Source: an uncultured Collinsella sp. (GTDB taxonomy: Bacteria; Actinomycetota; Coriobacteriia; Coriobacteriales; Coriobacteriaceae). From it: a stretch of 20,851 nt of DNA. The DNA is taken from contig URBP01000032.1 of NCBI GenBank assembly GCA_900546105.1, positions 1 through 20,851 on the forward strand, read 5' to 3'. The translations under genes were made by a program, and so were the position numbers. This document shows positions 1 through 7,753 of this stretch, piece after piece (positions within the stretch are counted from its first letter, which is position 1; every line of letters starts with the position of its first letter). The notes beneath the pieces were generated by a model. It had not been told where the DNA came from. It did no database searches and worked only from the letters and a program-made list of their open reading frames with translations.

Positions 1-1
1 C

Positions 2-3000
2 TACATGTATGGCGTGCCCGACCTGGCGCTGGCCTGCGACGCCGTCAACCACAACACGCCCGAGTACAAAACCTGGAGCCACGACAAGGCCTTCTTGGAA
101 AAGGATCGCCGCGACGAGCTGGTGGAGCCCGATCCCGAGGAAAACCCGCGCGAGCATGCCCAGTATGTGAAGGACATGGCCATGTGGGACGAGAAGGGCA
201 ACATCGACGAGCTCAAGCCGCCCCTGGTCATCAAGCCCATCTTTGGCTGCGAGGTCTACTTTACGCCGGACGAGACCCTTGCCCGCGACCACAAGCCCGA
301 GCTCTACCACATGATCCTTCTGGCCAAGGACCAGGAGGGCTACGTCAACCTGATGCAGACGGTCTCCGAGGCCGCCGTGCAGGGCTTTTATTACAAGCCG
401 CGCGTGACGCTCGACAACCTGCGCCGCCATGCCAAGGGCATGATCTGCACCAGCGCCTGCATCGCGGGCATCATTCCCAAGTACATCGACCGCGGTGACA
501 TGGAGGGCGCCATCAAGTGGGCCGAGACCTTCCGTGACACCTTCGAGCCCGGCGACTTCTACATCGAGATCCAGGAACACGGCATCACCACCGACAACGG
601 CCTGACCGACGAGCAGATGGACCGCACGCTCATCGATATCGCCAAGCAGGTGGGGGTCAAGGTCATCGCCACCAACGACTTCCACTACCTGCGCCGCGAG
701 GACGCTCCCGTGCAGGACGTCATCATGTGCATCGGCATGAACGCCAAGGTCGACGACCCCAACCGCATGCGCATGACTGGCTCGGAGTTTTACATGAAGA
801 CCGAGGAGGAGATGCGGGCGATGTTCCCGTATTGCCCCGAGGCCTGCGACAACACGCTCGAGATCGCCGACAAGTGCTACGTCGAGCTGGACTGGGACTC
901 CATCATCCTGCCGCGCTTCCCGTTGCTCGACCCCGGCGAGACGCACGAGAGTCAGTTCCGCCGCGAGTGCGAGAAGGGCCTGCGCCAGCACTACGGTGAC
1001 GACTGGGCCACGCGCGAGATCGGTGGCGTCAACATCAAAGAGCGCTTTGAGTACGAATACAAAGTCATCTGCGACAAGGGCTTTGCCGCCTACTTTTTGA
1101 TTGTTGCCGAGTACGTGCAATGGGCCAAGGACAACGGCATTGGCGTCGGCCCCGGCCGTGGCTCGGCTGCCGGCGCTATCGTCGCCTACGCCATGAACAT
1201 CACCGCGTTCGATCCGCTCGAGAACGGCCTGATGTTCGAGAGGTTCCTGTCCCCGCAGCGTACCGAGATGCCCGATATCGATATGGACTTCGACGATGAG
1301 CGGCGCCTCGAGGTCGTGGAGCACGTTCGCCAGCTCTACGGCCCCGAGAAGGTCACCCACGTCATCACCTACTCGACCATTAAGGCCAAGCAGGCCATCA
1401 ACGACGCCGCTCGCGTCCTGGACTACCCGGTCTACATGGGCCAGCGTCTGTCCAAGATGGTCTCGAGCGACCCCAAGGTCAAGCTCAAGCAGGTGCTCGA
1501 AAAGCAACCCGGCAAAGAGGACCTGTTTAACCCCGATTTTGCCGAGGCATATAAAAAGGACGACGACGCCCGCCGCATCATCGACACGGCGCTCTCAATC
1601 GAGGGCCTCACCCGTGGCGAGGGCGTGCACGCGTGCGCCGTTCTGATCTGCCGCGACCCCGTCAACGAGCACGTGCCCACCAAGCTCGACACCAAGGGCG
1701 GCGTCGAGATTACCCAGTACGAGGGCCATACCGTTGCCGACATGGGCCTGCTCAAGATGGACTTCTTGGGCCTGCGCACGCTGACTGTTATCTCCAAGGC
1801 CAAGGCAAACATCAAGAAGAACTTCGGCATCGACATCAAAGAGGAAGAGATTCCCTTTGACGACCCCGAGATCTTTAAGCTCATGGGTTCCGGCCACACC
1901 GCCGGCGTCTTCCAGGTCGAGTCCGCCGGCATGACGGCCACGATCAAGAACATGAAGCCCACCGAGTACAAGCACGTCGTGGCATTGATCGCTCTGTACC
2001 GCCCGGGCCCGCTGGGCGCCGGCATGGTCTCGTCTTACATCAACCGTATGAACGGCAAGGAGCCGGCGGTCTCCTACGACGACCGCCTGGACGACATCCT
2101 GGGCGAAACCTACGGCACCATGGTCTACCAGGAGCAGGTTATGCTCATCTCCGTCGAGATGTGCGGCTTCTCCAAGGGCGAATCGGACTCGCGTATCCGT
2201 AAGCCCGTGGCTAAGAAAAAGATCAAGCTGCTCACGTCGACGGTGCTTCACTGGGAGGATGGCTCGGACGAGACCACCTACGACCACTGGATGAACGGCG
2301 CTATCAAGAATAACTACACGCGCGAGGTCGCCCAGAAGATTTGGGACGATGTTCTCGAGTTCGCGTCCTACGCCTTCAACAAGTCGCACTCCGCCGGCTA
2401 CGCCATCCTGGTTATGCAGACGGCGTGGCTCAAGGCGCACTATCCGCACGAGTACATGGCGGCCGTTCTGACGTCCTATACGGGCAAAACCGACAAGATC
2501 GTTCACTACGTCTCGGCGTGCCGTCACGACGGCATCCCCGTGCTGTCGCCAGATGTCAATGAGTCCGGTACCGAGTTCACGGCTACCAAGGAGGGCGTGC
2601 GCTTTGGTCTGGCCGGCATCCGCGGCGTGGGCACCGGCGTGGCGCAGGCGATTATCGCCGAGCGCGAGGCGGGCGGTCCGTTTAAGACGCTGCACGATTT
2701 TGTCGAGCGCGTGGACTCGAGCCAGGCCAACCGCCGCGTGATCGAATCGCTCATCAAGGCAGGCGCCTTCGACTCCACGGGGTATCCGCGTCGCCAGATG
2801 ATGCACTTTGTGGACAAGAACAACCCCGAGAACATCATCGATGCCGCGGTAAAGCGCCAGAAGGATCGCGCGAGCGGCCAGACGTCGTTCTTCGATATGT
2901 TTGGCGACGTTGAGGGCTCGGGCTTTGAGGTGAGCGTGCCCGATCCGGATGGCCAGGAATGGGACCGCCACCTTAAGTTGAGTCAGGAGAAGGAGGTTCT

Positions 3001-3679
3001 GGGCATCTATGTCTCGGACCACCCGCTGCGCCCGTTTGAGTATGCACTAGCCAAGGCGCGTGACTTCTCGTTCTCGCAGATCGACACCGGCTACGAAGTT
3101 CAGAATCCTACGGGCGGCACCATCAACCAGGAAATTCCCGAGGGCAAGGCGCTGTGGTGGGCCGGCATGGTCTCGAGCGTGTCCAAGCGCGTGACCAAAA
3201 ACGGTGACCCCATGGGCATCGTGCAGCTCGAGGACATGGAAGGCGAGGCCACCGTCGTCGTGTTCCCCAAGACCTACAAGGAGGCCGAGGGGTACCTGTA
3301 CGGCGAGGTCGATCCCGAGACCGGCGCGCAGCTGTCCGATGCCTTTGTGCGCATTAAGGGCAAGCTCGAGCGCTCGGACCGCGGCGACCAGATCATCGCG
3401 CAGGAGATCGTGCCGCTCGAGCTCAACGAGGAGAACAACAAGCCCAAGGTGTTTGAGGTCATGGTGCCCAACAGCCGCTTTAGCCAGGGCAATATGGCGC
3501 GCCTGGCCACGGTGCTCACCGCTAACCCGGGCGGCGACCGCGTGGAGATCTTTATCGAGCAGGTGGACGGGCGCGTGCTGCGTGCCGAGGTACCTGCCAA
3601 GGTCAACGCGCGTTCGATTCCGCTGCTGGCCGAGGCCAAGGCCATTGTGGGTAACCAGGGCCGCGTGACGGTGATCTAA
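2..3679 (+). CDS. dnaE: DNA polymerase III alpha subunit, 5' end cut off by window edge
   Basis: Catalytic subunit of the replicative polymerase. The frame is open to the window edge; roughly the first 45-50 residues (start of the PHP domain) are missing. Seen: PHP residues GCE (245-253), His (308-310), TSAC (Cys 458-460) and NDFH (674-685); palm GPGRGSAAG near 1150 and PDIDMDF (1271-1291) with the catalytic aspartates; YRPGPLG near 2000; FNKSHSAGYA near 2380; HhH GLAGIRGVG near 2610; QTSFF at 2879-2893 followed by DMF, which fits the internal beta-clamp motif; OB-fold near 3160-3300. Two stretches are longer than in typical DnaE: about 55 residues in the PHP domain (nt ~50-225) and about 15 residues before the FNKSHS block. 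The next gene begins within 30 nt, so the two are probably cotranscribed. Identity is secure; the remarks on proofreading are inference from conserved ligands. Confidence 0.97.
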   Translation, partial: YMYGVPDLALACDAVNHNTPEYKTWSHDKAFLEKDRRDELVEPDPEENPREHAQYVKDMAMWDEKGNIDELKPPLVIKPIFGCEVYFTPDETLARDHKPELYHMILLAKDQEGYVNLMQTVSEAAVQGFYYKPRVTLDNLRRHAKGMICTSACIAGIIPKYIDRGDMEGAIKWAETFRDTFEPGDFYIEIQEHGITTDNGLTDEQMDRTLIDIAKQVGVKVIATNDFHYLRREDAPVQDVIMCIGMNAKVDDPNRMRMTGSEFYMKTEEEMRAMFPYCPEACDNTLEIADKCYVELDWDSIILPRFPLLDPGETHESQFRRECEKGLRQHYGDDWATREIGGVNIKERFEYEYKVICDKGFAAYFLIVAEYVQWAKDNGIGVGPGRGSAAGAIVAYAMNITAFDPLENGLMFERFLSPQRTEMPDIDMDFDDERRLEVVEHVRQLYGPEKVTHVITYSTIKAKQAINDAARVLDYPVYMGQRLSKMVSSDPKVKLKQVLEKQPGKEDLFNPDFAEAYKKDDDARRIIDTALSIEGLTRGEGVHACAVLICRDPVNEHVPTKLDTKGGVEITQYEGHTVADMGLLKMDFLGLRTLTVISKAKANIKKNFGIDIKEEEIPFDDPEIFKLMGSGHTAGVFQVESAGMTATIKNMKPTEYKHVVALIALYRPGPLGAGMVSSYINRMNGKEPAVSYDDRLDDILGETYGTMVYQEQVMLISVEMCGFSKGESDSRIRKPVAKKKIKLLTSTVLHWEDGSDETTYDHWMNGAIKNNYTREVAQKIWDDVLEFASYAFNKSHSAGYAILVMQTAWLKAHYPHEYMAAVLTSYTGKTDKIVHYVSACRHDGIPVLSPDVNESGTEFTATKEGVRFGLAGIRGVGTGVAQAIIAEREAGGPFKTLHDFVERVDSSQANRRVIESLIKAGAFDSTGYPRRQMMHFVDKNNPENIIDAAVKRQKDRASGQTSFFDMFGDVEGSGFEVSVPDPDGQEWDRHLKLSQEKEVLGIYVSDHPLRPFEYALAKARDFSFSQIDTGYEVQNPTGGTINQEIPEGKALWWAGMVSSVSKRVTKNGDPMGIVQLEDMEGEATVVVFPKTYKEAEGYLYGEVDPETGAQLSDAFVRIKGKLERSDRGDQIIAQEIVPLELNEENNKPKVFEVMVPNSRFSQGNMARLATVLTANPGGDRVEIFIEQVDGRVLRAEVPAKVNARSIPLLAEAKAIVGNQGRVTVI

Positions 3680-3707
3680 GCTACCCCGGGTGAGATTGGA
3701 GGAAGTG

Positions 3708-6700
3708 ATGGCGCAGGGGACGTTTGTGCAGGCGCTTCGCAAAGAGGCGGCACTGAGCGGCACCTTTATGAAGGGCCGCTCGCTCATGCTCAACGGCGCC
3801 GTGCTGTCGATCGAGGACAGCGGCTCGCGCTTCTCCAAAAACGTGACGGTCGAGGGCTCGGTGCGCGGTTCGCGCGGCGACCTGTACAAGACGCACGTGG
3901 CGCTCGACATGGACGAGCACGAGGTGATCGACTACGACTGCGATTGCCCCGCCGCCTACCGCTATCCCGGTATGTGCAAGCACGCCATCGCCACGGCGCT
4001 TGCGTATCTGGACGCCAGCGGCATTGAGCCTGTTGAGGGGCTGCGCACGCCGGTTCGCACGTTTACGGCAGCGCCCAAGCAAGCCGTGCGTCCCGCGTCC
4101 ACCGCACCGGCGGTTAACCCTAACTTTCCCTTCCCGGCGCCAGTTCCCACGAGCCCGAGTCTCATGAAGGCGCTCTCCGATCTTTCGGACGCGCGCATGG
4201 ATGAGCTGGCGAGCATGCGCCGCAAGCTCGCCGGTGCTGTTGATCCGGACGCCCCCAAAGCGGCGTTGGAGCCCTCGTTGGTGCCGTACTACAATCCGCT
4301 GTTCGCCGACCGCTTTAGCTGGGCGCTCGAGTTCCGCATTCGCTGTGGATCGGTCTCCTACGTGGTCAAGGACATCGACGGCATGGCCGATGCCTACGTG
4401 CGCGGCGGCACGTTCTCCTATGGCAAGAAGCTCACGTTTGTCCATTCACCTGAGGCCTTTGACGAAACATCGACAAAGCTGCTCAACCTTGTTGTGACGA
4501 CAGTTGCCTATCTCGATGACATCACAAGCTCGCGTTCGGCGTCGTACGACTTTGCCCGCAGCGGTTTTGTTGCCGAGCGTCAGTTGCCGCTGTCCGAGCA
4601 TAGCATCGTATATGTGCTGGACCTGCTGCGCGGCCAGACCATCTCCTTTGAGCCCGCCTGGTCGCGGGGGACGACGACGCATCGCACCTACGACGTGGCG
4701 GTTGAGCTGTCTCCGCAAGGGGAGGACGAGGCGTCCGCTAAGCGCCCACCACTCCTTGCCGCCAAAATCGCGCCGGCGGCTGGTGGTAGCTATGACCTGC
4801 GCCTGCCCGCCGATATGTACTGCTTTGCGTCGGGCGATGCCGCCTACTTGGTTGACACGCACCGCGCGCGCCGTACCGACGCTGCATTTGCTCAGCATGC
4901 CGCACCTTTTTTGTCGCGCTTGCTGCCGTGCCGCACGCCCGCCCATATTGCCGCCGAGCAGGTGGGTGAGTTCTGCCGTATGGCGCTGCCCATTTTGCGC
5001 GACTACACCGACCTCACCGCGCCCGCCGCGCTCGATACCGTGGCACCCGAGCCGAGCTTTGCCATGGCAATCGGCGTCGACGATGGGCTCGTGACCTGCA
5101 AAATTACGGTTACCTACGGCGATTGGTCGGCGGATCTCTTTAGCCTGGGCGCTCCGGGCAGTCCCTTTGAAGAGCAGCGCCCCGGCGTGCCGCCCCGCGA
5201 CGTGGTGGCGGAGTTTCGCGTTATGGACACGGCTGCCATGTACTTCGATTTCCAAGAGGGCGGCCTGGCGTTTGAGGAGCGCGATGATGAGAGCTTGTTC
5301 TGCCTGCTGACCGAGGGTCTGTCCGCCCTGTCCGAGCTGGGTGAGGTCATGCTCAGCGACCGTCTGCGCCAGATTTCGGTGCGTCCCGCGCCCAAACTCT
5401 CGGTTCGTGCGACCGTCAAGAGCAATCTGCTCGATGTCGAGCTGGGCGCGAGTGGGCTTTCGGCGGCAGATCTTGCCATCTATCTGGACTCGTACAAGCG
5501 CCACCAGACGTTTGCGCGCCTGACGTCCGGCGACATCGTGCGCTTGGATGAGGGAGCGCGCGCCGCGTTTGGCCTTGCCGAAGATCTGGGTGTCGATGCC
5601 GTCGACCTGCTCGACGGTGTGTCGCTTCCCGCATCGAGTACCCTGTTCGTCGACAGCATGCTCGCGCGCACGCCGGCGCTCGAGGCCGATCGCGACGCCG
5701 CGTTCCGCCGCACCGTCGAGCGCCTGGACACGCTCGGCAAGATGGACTTTACGGTACCCGCCTCGCTCAAGGCCACGCTGCGTGGCTACCAGGTCGACGG
5801 ATACCAGTGGCTCGGCTCGCTCGAACACCTGGGCCTTGGCGGCATCTTGGCCGACGACATGGGCCTGGGCAAAACGCTCCAGATGATCGCGCATATCCTG
5901 GCGCGCGTGGAGGCGGGGGACACCAAGCCCACGCTCGTGGTATGCCCGGCCTCACTCGTGTACAACTGGACCGCCGAGCTGGAGCGCTTTGCCCCGTCGC
6001 TCGATGTGTGCGCCATTGTGGGCGCCAAGGCTCAACGCCGCGTGCAGATCGCCGGCGTGGCCGAGCATAGCGTGGTCGTGACGTCGTATGACCTTATGCG
6101 GCGCGATATCGACGAGTACGTCGAGCAGGATTTTGCCCGCGTGGTGCTCGATGAGGCACAGTACATTAAAAATCCGCTCACGCAGGTGGCGCGCGCCGCC
6201 AAGCGCCTGCCTGCCGGCGTGCGCTTTGCCCTGACGGGCACGCCCATCGAAAACCGCCTGTCCGAGCTCTGGAGCATCTTCGACTTTTTGATGCCGGGCC
6301 TTTTGGGGACGCGCGAGTCGTTTGCCAAGCGCTTTGAGAGCCCCGTCGAGCATGCCGAGGGCGATAGCGCCGCTCGCCTGCAGGCGCTCGTGTCGCCGTT
6401 TGTGCTGCGCCGTGTTAAGGAAGACGTGGTGGCCGACCTGCCCGAGAAGATCGAAGACACCGTCATGGCGCAGCTTACCGGCGAGCAGCGCAAGCTCTAC
6501 CTGGCCAACCAGGACCGCATCGCCCAGCAGGTGCAGCACCGCGAGGCTGGGGAGTTTAAGAAGGACAAACTCAAGGTGCTCGCCGAGCTCACCAAGCTGC
6601 GCCAGATCTGCTGCGACCCGCGTCTACACTACGAGGATTACAAGGCGGGGAGCGCCAAGCTCGATACGTGTATGGAGCTCGTGCACGGCGCACTCGACGG

Positions 6701-7172
6701 CGGGCATCGCATCCTGTTGTTCAGCCAGTTTACGGGTATGCTCGATATCATCGGTAAGCGCTTGGCCAAGGAGGACATCGCCTTCCTTAAGCTCACGGGC
6801 GCTTCGTCTAAGGAGAGCCGCGCCAAGATGGTCGCGCAGTTCCAAGCGGGCGAGGTTCCGGTCTTTTTGATTTCGCTCAAGGCGGGCGGCGTGGGCCTTA
6901 ACCTGACGGCGGCCGACGTGGTCATCCACTACGACCCGTGGTGGAACGTGGCAGCGCAGGACCAGGCGACCGACCGCGCGCACCGTATTGGCCAGCAACA
7001 TACCGTGACCGTGTACAAGCTCATCGCCAAGGACACGATCGAGGAACGCATTATGCAGATGCAGGAGTCCAAGCGCGACCTGGTCAACAGCGTGCTTGGC
7101 GGCGACGGCATCTTGTCGGCGCTGTTCACGCGCGAGGATGTTCTGGCGCTGCTGGGCGGCGACGGATGCTAG
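3708..7172 (+). CDS. SWIM zinc-finger SNF2-family ATPase/helicase
   Basis: Large (1154 aa) Swi2/Snf2 DNA translocase of the bacterial RapA/HepA-like type. In order: SWIM zinc finger C78-x-C80-x9-C90-x-H92; a long central region of the kind seen as a bacterial SNF2-associated domain; RecA-like lobe 1 with GLGKT at 719-723 and DEAQ at 815-818; motif III ALTGTPIENR; lobe 2 with LLFSQFTGML, LKAGGVGLNLT and motif VI QATDRAHRIGQ at 1086-1096. All ATPase motifs are intact. Start: GTG codons at 3690 and 3705 are also in frame, but GGAGGA at 3698-3703 sits upstream of ATG 3708, so I chose that. The gene follows dnaE by 28 nt with no terminator, which suggests a shared transcript and a role at replication or transcription obstacles (inference). 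The exact substrate is unknown. Confidence 0.93.
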   Translation: MAQGTFVQALRKEAALSGTFMKGRSLMLNGAVLSIEDSGSRFSKNVTVEGSVRGSRGDLYKTHVALDMDEHEVIDYDCDCPAAYRYPGMCKHAIATALAYLDASGIEPVEGLRTPVRTFTAAPKQAVRPASTAPAVNPNFPFPAPVPTSPSLMKALSDLSDARMDELASMRRKLAGAVDPDAPKAALEPSLVPYYNPLFADRFSWALEFRIRCGSVSYVVKDIDGMADAYVRGGTFSYGKKLTFVHSPEAFDETSTKLLNLVVTTVAYLDDITSSRSASYDFARSGFVAERQLPLSEHSIVYVLDLLRGQTISFEPAWSRGTTTHRTYDVAVELSPQGEDEASAKRPPLLAAKIAPAAGGSYDLRLPADMYCFASGDAAYLVDTHRARRTDAAFAQHAAPFLSRLLPCRTPAHIAAEQVGEFCRMALPILRDYTDLTAPAALDTVAPEPSFAMAIGVDDGLVTCKITVTYGDWSADLFSLGAPGSPFEEQRPGVPPRDVVAEFRVMDTAAMYFDFQEGGLAFEERDDESLFCLLTEGLSALSELGEVMLSDRLRQISVRPAPKLSVRATVKSNLLDVELGASGLSAADLAIYLDSYKRHQTFARLTSGDIVRLDEGARAAFGLAEDLGVDAVDLLDGVSLPASSTLFVDSMLARTPALEADRDAAFRRTVERLDTLGKMDFTVPASLKATLRGYQVDGYQWLGSLEHLGLGGILADDMGLGKTLQMIAHILARVEAGDTKPTLVVCPASLVYNWTAELERFAPSLDVCAIVGAKAQRRVQIAGVAEHSVVVTSYDLMRRDIDEYVEQDFARVVLDEAQYIKNPLTQVARAAKRLPAGVRFALTGTPIENRLSELWSIFDFLMPGLLGTRESFAKRFESPVEHAEGDSAARLQALVSPFVLRRVKEDVVADLPEKIEDTVMAQLTGEQRKLYLANQDRIAQQVQHREAGEFKKDKLKVLAELTKLRQICCDPRLHYEDYKAGSAKLDTCMELVHGALDGGHRILLFSQFTGMLDIIGKRLAKEDIAFLKLTGASSKESRAKMVAQFQAGEVPVFLISLKAGGVGLNLTAADVVIHYDPWWNVAAQDQATDRAHRIGQQHTVTVYKLIAKDTIEERIMQMQESKRDLVNSVLGGDGILSALFTREDVLALLGGDGC

Positions 7173-7273
7173 CCTCGCTCGTTATGTGTTCATTTGCGAT
7201 GCCGTGGATGGTTCGCTTGCCTTTGGGCATAAGAAGAATCGAGAACATCGGCACATCAGCAAAGGAGAACATC

Positions 7274-7636
7274 ATGGCGAAATTCTTTAAGGACCCCGAC
7301 GGCAAGCTCATTGCCGCCCTTGGCAACGACGTTGCAACCCCTGCCGGCTGCACAGAACTGACCGCGAACACCGAGGACGCGGCGCACGAGAAGCACGTGC
7401 CCGTCGTCGAGAGCGAGCGCGACGGTCACGTGATCCGTGCGCGCGTGGGCTCGGTCGAGCATCCTATGGTGCCCGAGCACTACATCGAGTGGATTGCCCT
7501 TGAGGCCGAGGGCCGTCTGGAGGTCCATTACCTTGAGCCCGGCATGAAGCCCGCGACGTTTTTTGCCGGCGGCTCCAAGACCGGTACCGTCTATGCCTAT
7601 TGCAACCTGCATGGGCTGTGGTCCGCGACGTTCTAG
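7274..7636 (+). CDS. Superoxide reductase (desulfoferrodoxin/neelaredoxin family), N-terminal iron site lost
   Basis: 120 aa cytoplasmic enzyme that reduces superoxide to peroxide without releasing oxygen, typical of anaerobes. The catalytic centre is complete: E39-K40-H41, H63 (EHPM), H69 (EHYIEW), C110 and H113 (YCNLHG) supply the four-His/one-Cys iron site and the glutamate usual in the family. The first ~37 residues match the length and placement of the desulforedoxin domain of two-iron desulfoferrodoxins, but only one cysteine (C26) remains, so the rubredoxin-like FeS4 centre cannot form. Start: AAAGGAG at 7261-7267, six bases before ATG 7274; an upstream extension of the frame overlaps the SNF2 gene and is not credible. 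It lies 101 nt after the SNF2 gene and is closed by a terminator at 7683-7714. Confidence 0.92.
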   Translation: MAKFFKDPDGKLIAALGNDVATPAGCTELTANTEDAAHEKHVPVVESERDGHVIRARVGSVEHPMVPEHYIEWIALEAEGRLEVHYLEPGMKPATFFAGGSKTGTVYAYCNLHGLWSATF

Positions 7637-7656
7637 GAGCGCGCCCCCGCTCGGGG

Positions 7657-7662
7657 TATCAT
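7657..7662 (+). promoter_or_regulatory. Possible -10 box (TATCAT)
   Basis: TATCAT follows a short CCCCG/CGGGG hairpin, between the superoxide reductase stop and the terminator at 7683-7714. No convincing -35 is seen. If it is active, the transcript would meet the terminator within about 40 nt, giving either a very short RNA or an attenuated leader for the gene at 7754. Weak evidence. Confidence 0.18.
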
Positions 7663-7682
7663 AGCTAGCATATGCACATGCG

Positions 7683-7714
7683 AGCGCCGACTGCATCATG
7701 CGGCCGGCGCTTTT
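7683..7714 (+). terminator. Rho-independent terminator after the superoxide reductase gene
   Basis: AGCGCCG (7683-7689) pairs with CGGCGCT (7705-7711) and is followed by TTTT. The 15-nt loop can form an inner GCAT/ATGC hairpin. It lies 47 nt after the stop codon. The T-run is short, so termination may be partial. Confidence 0.6.
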
Positions 7715-7739
7715 ACTACGACAACGATGGTTTACTACG
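7712..7739 (+). repeat. Two direct copies of TTTACTACG (possible remnant of the inverted-repeat family)
   Basis: TTTACTACG occurs at 7712-7720 and again at 7731-7739. The same 9-mer is in the left arm of the inverted-repeat element at 14037-14197, and its core TACTACG is in the arm of the element at 16443-16581. Here no inverted partner (CGTAGTA) and no CCTGCGGTTTTGTT core are present, so this would be a partial or decayed copy. It sits between a terminator and the ribosome binding site of the next gene. Confidence 0.4.
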
Positions 7740-7753
7740 GAAAGGGCTGAGCC

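Noticed and set aside
1595..3022. Long open frame on the minus strand opposite dnaE
   Set aside because: It mirrors the codon pattern of dnaE in high-GC DNA, has no ribosome binding site and no recognisable domain.
4446..5894. Long open frame on the minus strand opposite the SNF2 gene
   Set aside because: Shadow of a strongly supported gene, rich in Arg/His/Gly/Gln as antisense frames of GC-rich genes are.
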